From the NCBI GenBank assembly GCA_002435545.1, contig DJNB01000039.1:1-6097 (forward strand): a stretch of DNA of 6,097 nt, read 5' to 3'. The notes beneath the pieces were generated by a model. It was given only the letters and a program-made list of their open reading frames with translations. It was not told the DNA's origin and made no database searches. The translations under genes were made by a program, and so were the position numbers. Positions 1 through 3,268 of this stretch are shown piece after piece (within the stretch, counting starts at the first letter, position 1; every line of letters starts with the position of its first letter). The stretch is from Lachnoclostridium sp. UBA6475 (GTDB lineage: Bacteria > Bacillota > Clostridia > Lachnospirales > Lachnospiraceae).

Positions 1-1
1 C

Positions 2-964
2 TCAAGATTCCGAGAGATCATAATATTGTTTTAATTTTTCTATAATCTCAGCCGGTATGTTTTTTTCATAAAAGCATTCCGGCACCGGTGCACAGAATGT
101 CTTTCCGGAAATCCTTTCAAAAGGAGCCTCCAGTCCGGGAAACTGCAGTTCATACGCATGCAGAAGCTGCCACCGGATTCCGGGATGTGCTCCTCCGTAT
201 TTGACGTCCCCTGCCACCGGATGTCCCAGACTGCTGAGATGACTGCGGATCTGATGCGGTTTTCCCGTCATCAGATGAACCCGTAACAATGTCATTTCCC
301 TGGTCGAAACAAGCGGTTCATAACCGGTCTTGATATAACTGCTTCCCTTTTTCTCTTCTCGGCTTACTGTCACCTTATTCTTTTTTTCATCTTTGAGCAG
401 GTAGCCTTCTACTTCTTTTTTTTCTGTCATCCTGCCTTTTACAATGGCAAGATAATATTTTTCAATCTCACGCGTCCGGAACAGTTCCGACATTTTCTGC
501 AATGCCGCAAGCGTCTTCCCTGCCACAACGATACCGCTCGTATTGCGGTCCAGACGGTTACATATCCCCGGTGAAAATCCCGGTTCGCCTTTCACGTATT
601 GTTGTACAAGTTCGACAAGACTCACATCCTGCGGCTTTGCCTTCTGAGACAAAAGTCCTGCCGGTTTATTGATCAAAAGGATCTGGTCATCTTCATATAT
701 AATAGGAAAGCCGGCCTGCTGCTTCCCTTTCTTTTCCGGGGAATCTCCACAGAATTTCCGCAGCGTTTCCTCCGAAAAGAAAAACACCACCGTATCCCCG
801 GCATTTAGTTTTTCATTTCCCTGCGCCTTTTTTCCGTTTAACGTAATATTCTTTTTTCGAAGCATCTTATATATAAAACTCTTTGACGCTTCTTTTAAAT
901 ATTTTTGTAAAAATTTGTCAAATCTTTGTCCGCCCTGATTACCACTGATCTCTATCTGCCGCAT
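2..964 (-). CDS. RluA-family 23S rRNA-type pseudouridine synthase with S4 domain
   Basis: This is a complete gene of 320 residues that converts uridine to pseudouridine in structured RNA, probably 23S rRNA, in the cytoplasm. Residues about 12-60 form an S4 RNA-binding domain (RFDKFLQKYL, then an ITLNGKKA turn). The catalytic domain follows from about residue 85. It carries NRLDRNTSG at 136-144, where D139 is the expected catalytic aspartate. It also has the HQIRSHLSSLGHP block (237-249), followed by GDVKYGG. The length matches E. coli RluC (319 residues), but RluC and RluD type site choices cannot be told apart by eye, so no symbol is given. The usual His before RLD is Asn here, a variant I associate with clostridial members. 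The ATG at 964 has an excellent ribosome site, AGAAAGGTG, 7 bases upstream. It is the last gene of the visible unit, 17 bases after the preceding stop. Its TGA stop lies at the window edge, so any terminator is out of view. Confidence 0.93.
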   Translation of the reverse strand: MRQIEISGNQGGQRFDKFLQKYLKEASKSFIYKMLRKKNITLNGKKAQGNEKLNAGDTVVFFFSEETLRKFCGDSPEKKGKQQAGFPIIYEDDQILLINKPAGLLSQKAKPQDVSLVELVQQYVKGEPGFSPGICNRLDRNTSGIVVAGKTLAALQKMSELFRTREIEKYYLAIVKGRMTEKKEVEGYLLKDEKKNKVTVSREEKKGSSYIKTGYEPLVSTREMTLLRVHLMTGKPHQIRSHLSSLGHPVAGDVKYGGAHPGIRWQLLHAYELQFPGLEAPFERISGKTFCAPVPECFYEKNIPAEIIEKLKQYYDLSES

Positions 965-971
965 GAACGTA

Positions 972-980
972 CACCTTTCT
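972..980 (-). promoter_or_regulatory. Ribosome binding site of the pseudouridine synthase gene
   Basis: AGAAAGGTG lies 7 bases before the ATG at 964 and closely matches the 16S rRNA 3' end complement. It sits wholly in the short gap after the preceding gene's TAA (982-984), so this gene can initiate independently within the polycistronic message. Confidence 0.8.
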
Positions 981-981
981 C

Positions 982-1563
982 TTAGACTGCAATGATATTC
1001 AGATCATGTACCACTTTTTCCTGTAAAGAAAGGTTGTCCTCCTTTTCTTCTGCATTTTGATTTCGTTTCAGCATTGCAAGAAACGCCTCATCCGTATCCA
1101 GAAGCTGTACATGATACCCTCTTGCAGAGGCATTTATCGTATCTGAAAGATAGTTTTTTACATAATCTTCCTGTATCTTTTTTCCATCTTTTATCCCGTA
1201 TAAATGATTTTTCATAACAATGACAAAATCCAGCGACATTACCTTTTCCGTAGAGGTAAACACGTAATCCGTCAAAAGTACTGCATTCTCCGGCAATGCC
1301 TTTTGCATTGCTTCGTAGCGCTCTTTACTTACGGATCTGCGTGGCAGCATAAGCACCAGCGCGATGACTCGTTTTGCCGCCGGAAGAACCATAAGGATTC
1401 CCAGTACCGTAAATAAATTTGCCCGCGTCTTATGCACGGCAAGACCGATCAGAAATAATCCGACACCGATCAGCACATACAGCATAAGCATCGCAAACTG
1501 AAATTTCTTCTGTTTGTTAATATAGCCAAATCCACATTTTGTTCCCTTCCATCGTTCCATCAT
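982..1563 (-). CDS. Small protein with two membrane segments and a cytoplasmic tail, function unknown
   Basis: I do not recognise this family. From the preferred start the protein has 193 residues (196 from the ATG at 1572). Using the longer numbering, a basic N-terminus (about 6-23, rich in K and R) is followed by hydrophobic segments at about 24-46 and 52-76, with a short HKTR loop between them. An arginine-containing stretch (PRRS) then leads into a soluble C-terminal region of about 120 residues. The charge pattern predicts both ends in the cytoplasm and a membrane hairpin. The tail is mixed alpha/beta in character (LDFVIVMKNHLYGI at 114-127) and ends in an acidic, helix-like section. No catalytic motif, cysteine pair or signal peptide stands out. 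Start choice: AGAAAAGG directly abuts the first ATG (1572), too close to use, but is 9 bases from the ATG at 1563, with another ATG at 1560. It lies 10-19 bases after the M23 gene and 17 before the pseudouridine synthase gene, so it is probably co-transcribed. Confidence 0.8.
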   Translation of the reverse strand: MMERWKGTKCGFGYINKQKKFQFAMLMLYVLIGVGLFLIGLAVHKTRANLFTVLGILMVLPAAKRVIALVLMLPRRSVSKERYEAMQKALPENAVLLTDYVFTSTEKVMSLDFVIVMKNHLYGIKDGKKIQEDYVKNYLSDTINASARGYHVQLLDTDEAFLAMLKRNQNAEEKEDNLSLQEKVVHDLNIIAV

Positions 1564-1572
1564 GTATTCCAT

Positions 1573-1580
1573 CCTTTTCT
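1573..1580 (-). promoter_or_regulatory. Ribosome binding site deciding the start of the two-TM protein
   Basis: AGAAAAGG lies between the M23 stop and the next gene and touches the first ATG (1572) with no spacer. Spacing of 9 bases to the ATG at 1563 is workable, and 12 to the ATG at 1560 is less so. This favours a start three codons in from the longest reading. Confidence 0.55.
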
Positions 1581-1582
1581 CT

Positions 1583-2380
1583 TTATTGCTCCAGCCATTT
1601 TAATATATAATAGGGATTTACACTTACTTCTTTTCCTCCAATATCGAGATAGATCCCAAAGTGGAGATGCACATCAAATTTGCCTTTGGTTCCTTCTTTT
1701 CCATAGCCGGTATTTCCCACATAACCGATAATGTCTCCGGCTTTTACCGCATCTCCCACGGCAAGTCCTTTTTGATACGAGTCCAGATGCGCATAATACA
1801 TATAAGCGCCATGCGTGCTCCGTATGCCAAGCCGGTAGCCTCCAAGTTCGAGCCATCCCATCTTTTCAATCGTTCCGTCGCAGATGCTCACTGCCGGAAA
1901 ATATCCGGGTTTATTGTTGGACGTCATGAGATCGACCCCTTCATGTCTTCGGTTTCCCCCATAATTTCTTGCCATATTCCAGGAATTTTCATAGGATACG
2001 GTCTCGCCATATGTGCCATCGTATCCCACCGGAAAACATTTCAGATCACTGAGTACCGTCGCATACGCATCTTCCCATTCTGACAGAATTTCTTCATCTA
2101 TCTGCCATGCAAAAAAGCAGGGAACCTTTTCATAAACCATCCGCTGTTCATAGTAGAGCTGGCGCAGCGCCAATTTCCTATAATTGTCATTTTCTTCCCC
2201 GGTCGGAAGTTCAAACGAGCGAAAATTTTCCTGTTCTTCCTCCAGCGGTACACTGGCCGCTGCCATCGCTCCGGTTAGGATCCACCTTGTCTCTAACGGG
2301 ATAACCAGCAGGATCAAAAGTATCACTATCCACCTGACTCTCCCGGTTCTTTTTCCCTGATTCCGCTTAATATGCCTCAA
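1583..2380 (-). CDS. Exported M23-family zinc metallopeptidase (peptidoglycan hydrolase)
   Basis: The gene encodes 265 residues and starts at TTG. M23 (lysostaphin/LytM-type) peptidases cut peptide bonds in peptidoglycan cross-links outside the membrane. The N-terminus is strongly basic (residues 1-17), followed by a hydrophobic core (18-29) and then TGAMAAA. This is either a signal peptide with an A-x-A cleavage site or a membrane anchor. A 100-residue acidic and helical linker precedes the catalytic domain (about 140-262). All metal and active-site residues are present: H146 and D150 (HEGVD), H198 (YYAHLD), and H238 and H240 (HLHF). It should therefore be an active enzyme and not a degenerate scaffold. 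Start: an in-frame TAG lies just upstream, and the next internal ATG falls after the hydrophobic core. GAGGTG sits 7 bases before the TTG, so TTG is well supported. The first 14 bases overlap the end of murI, suggesting coupled translation. The substrate bond cannot be predicted. Confidence 0.93.
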   Translation of the reverse strand: MRHIKRNQGKRTGRVRWIVILLILLVIPLETRWILTGAMAAASVPLEEEQENFRSFELPTGEENDNYRKLALRQLYYEQRMVYEKVPCFFAWQIDEEILSEWEDAYATVLSDLKCFPVGYDGTYGETVSYENSWNMARNYGGNRRHEGVDLMTSNNKPGYFPAVSICDGTIEKMGWLELGGYRLGIRSTHGAYMYYAHLDSYQKGLAVGDAVKAGDIIGYVGNTGYGKEGTKGKFDVHLHFGIYLDIGGKEVSVNPYYILKWLEQ

Positions 2381-3179
2381 TATCCACCACCTCAGCTAGA
2401 TTGACATGGCAGGAAAGAACATCGTCCGCAAACGAAATAAATTTTTCCATGCCATCACTGACATAATAATCATATGTCGGTTCTTCGTCTTCTATGCTAA
2501 GTGTGTTAAGCAGATTATTTTCAGCTAAAAGCAGCTTTAACGATTTTGCCGTCTCATAGGCAGGATTTACCAGTTTCACATTTTCACCGACTTCCCTGCC
2601 GATCGTCCGCTTTAACAATGGATAATGCGTACAGCCGAGAATGAGCGAATCAATATCGTACTCTTTAAATTCATGCAGATATCTTCCCGCGATATCTTCA
2701 GTCACACGGTCTTCCCAAAGGCCTTCTTCGACCAGCGGCACAAAAAGCGGACACGCTTTGCTTACTACCGTGATCTCCGGATTGATCTTGTGAAGATATT
2801 TGCTGTAGACTCCACTTTTTATCGTACTCTCTGTACCTATGATCCCGATATTATTCGTACGTGTCGTATTGGCTGCCATGATCGCACCCGGTTCTACCAC
2901 TCCGATGATCGGAATATCAATATCGGCGCGGATCTCATCCAGTGCAAGAGCACTGGCGGTATTGCAGGCTACTACAATGGCTTTTACCTGTTTGGTCTGC
3001 AAAAAACGTACGATCTGTTTACTATATTTGCAAACGGTCTTTTGGGATTTACTTCCATATGGCACTCTCGCCGTATCTCCAAAATAAACCAGATTTTCCG
3101 CAGGAAGCTGGCGCATTATTTCTTTTACAACCGTCAGTCCGCCTACGCCGGAGTCAAACACTCCTATCGGTGCGTTCAT
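2367..3179 (-). CDS. murI: Glutamate racemase
   Basis: This cytoplasmic enzyme interconverts L- and D-glutamate without a cofactor, supplying D-glutamate for the peptidoglycan stem peptide. It has 270 residues from the preferred start, normal for the family. Hallmarks, numbered from the longer start at 3188, are FDSGVGGLTV (11-20, with the conserved D-S pair), VPYGS (42-46), VACNTAS (73-79) with catalytic C75, and GCTHYP (185-190) with catalytic C186. Both catalytic cysteines are present, so an active racemase is expected. Start choice: GGAGG directly touches the ATG at 3188, leaving no spacer. It is 9 bases from the ATG at 3179, which is therefore preferred and gives the usual short N-terminus before IGVFDSG. 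The gene has its own promoter (3239-3267) and a hairpin in its leader. It overlaps the downstream M23 peptidase gene by 14 bases, pairing cell-wall precursor supply with wall remodelling. Confidence 0.96.
   Translation of the reverse strand: MNAPIGVFDSGVGGLTVVKEIMRQLPAENLVYFGDTARVPYGSKSQKTVCKYSKQIVRFLQTKQVKAIVVACNTASALALDEIRADIDIPIIGVVEPGAIMAANTTRTNNIGIIGTESTIKSGVYSKYLHKINPEITVVSKACPLFVPLVEEGLWEDRVTEDIAGRYLHEFKEYDIDSLILGCTHYPLLKRTIGREVGENVKLVNPAYETAKSLKLLLAENNLLNTLSIEDEEPTYDYYVSDGMEKFISFADDVLSCHVNLAEVVDIEAY
2388..2393 (-). promoter_or_regulatory. Ribosome binding site for the TTG-started M23 gene, inside murI
   Basis: GAGGTG lies 7 bases before the TTG at 2378-2380, within the last codons of murI. 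Terminating murI ribosomes pass directly over it, which fits translational coupling. It decides the start, because no ATG or GTG with comparable spacing is available in frame before the hydrophobic segment. Confidence 0.75.
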
Positions 3180-3188
3180 ATCATCCAT

Positions 3189-3193
3189 CCTCC
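3189..3193 (-). promoter_or_regulatory. Ribosome binding site of murI
   Basis: GGAGG occurs just before an ATG-GAT-GAT-ATG series. Zero spacing to the first ATG and 9 bases to the second (3179) indicate initiation at the second. It lies 7 bases downstream of the U run of the leader hairpin, so the site itself should be unpaired when the hairpin forms. Confidence 0.75.
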
Positions 3194-3200
3194 AATCTTC

Positions 3201-3238
3201 AAAAAGGTCATGATAAAAACCGATATCATGACCTCTTT
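3201..3238 (-). terminator. 11-bp hairpin with U tract: permease terminator and murI 5' leader stem-loop
   Basis: Bases 3224-3234 pair without mismatch with 3205-3215 (AGGTCATGATA / TATCATGACCT), closing an 8-base loop. In the minus-strand transcript the stem is followed by five U residues (3201-3205, the first of them in the stem) and preceded by a few A residues. This is the layout of an intrinsic terminator and fits the end of the permease transcript, whose stop is about 35 bases upstream. The U run is short, so termination may be partial. The murI promoter lies immediately before it, so the same stem also forms the first bases of the murI message. There it could stabilise the RNA or act as a leaky attenuator. 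The stem is certain from the sequence; its roles are inferred. Confidence 0.7.
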
Positions 3239-3267
3239 ATTATATTCTTTTTCTATTTTAGTTGCAA
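3239..3267 (-). promoter_or_regulatory. Sigma-A-type promoter for murI
   Basis: Read on the minus strand, TTGCAA (3262-3267, four of six matches to TTGACA) is followed by a 17-base A-rich spacer and a perfect TATAAT (3239-3244). The expected transcription start, about 7 bases on, falls near 3232, at the start of the hairpin stem. The -35 box begins two bases after the permease stop codon. It would drive murI and, through close spacing, the three genes after it. The -35 box lies in the 8-bp palindrome GTTGCAAC (3261-3268). No candidate of similar quality was noticed elsewhere in the window. Confidence 0.75.
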
Positions 3268-3268
3268 C

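Noticed and set aside
555..561. Asn instead of His before the catalytic RLD of the pseudouridine synthase, as a sign of inactivation
   Set aside because: The catalytic aspartate and the other family blocks are intact, and I know this Asn variant in clostridial family members, so activity is expected.
1600..1625. AT-rich stretch near the end of the M23 gene as a -10 box for the two-TM gene
   Set aside because: TATTAT is present on the minus strand, but no acceptable -35 hexamer lies 16-18 bases upstream, and the stretch is coding.
3189..3268. Riboswitch or T-box in the murI leader
   Set aside because: The leader is only about 50 bases with a single hairpin, too short for a known riboswitch or T-box fold.
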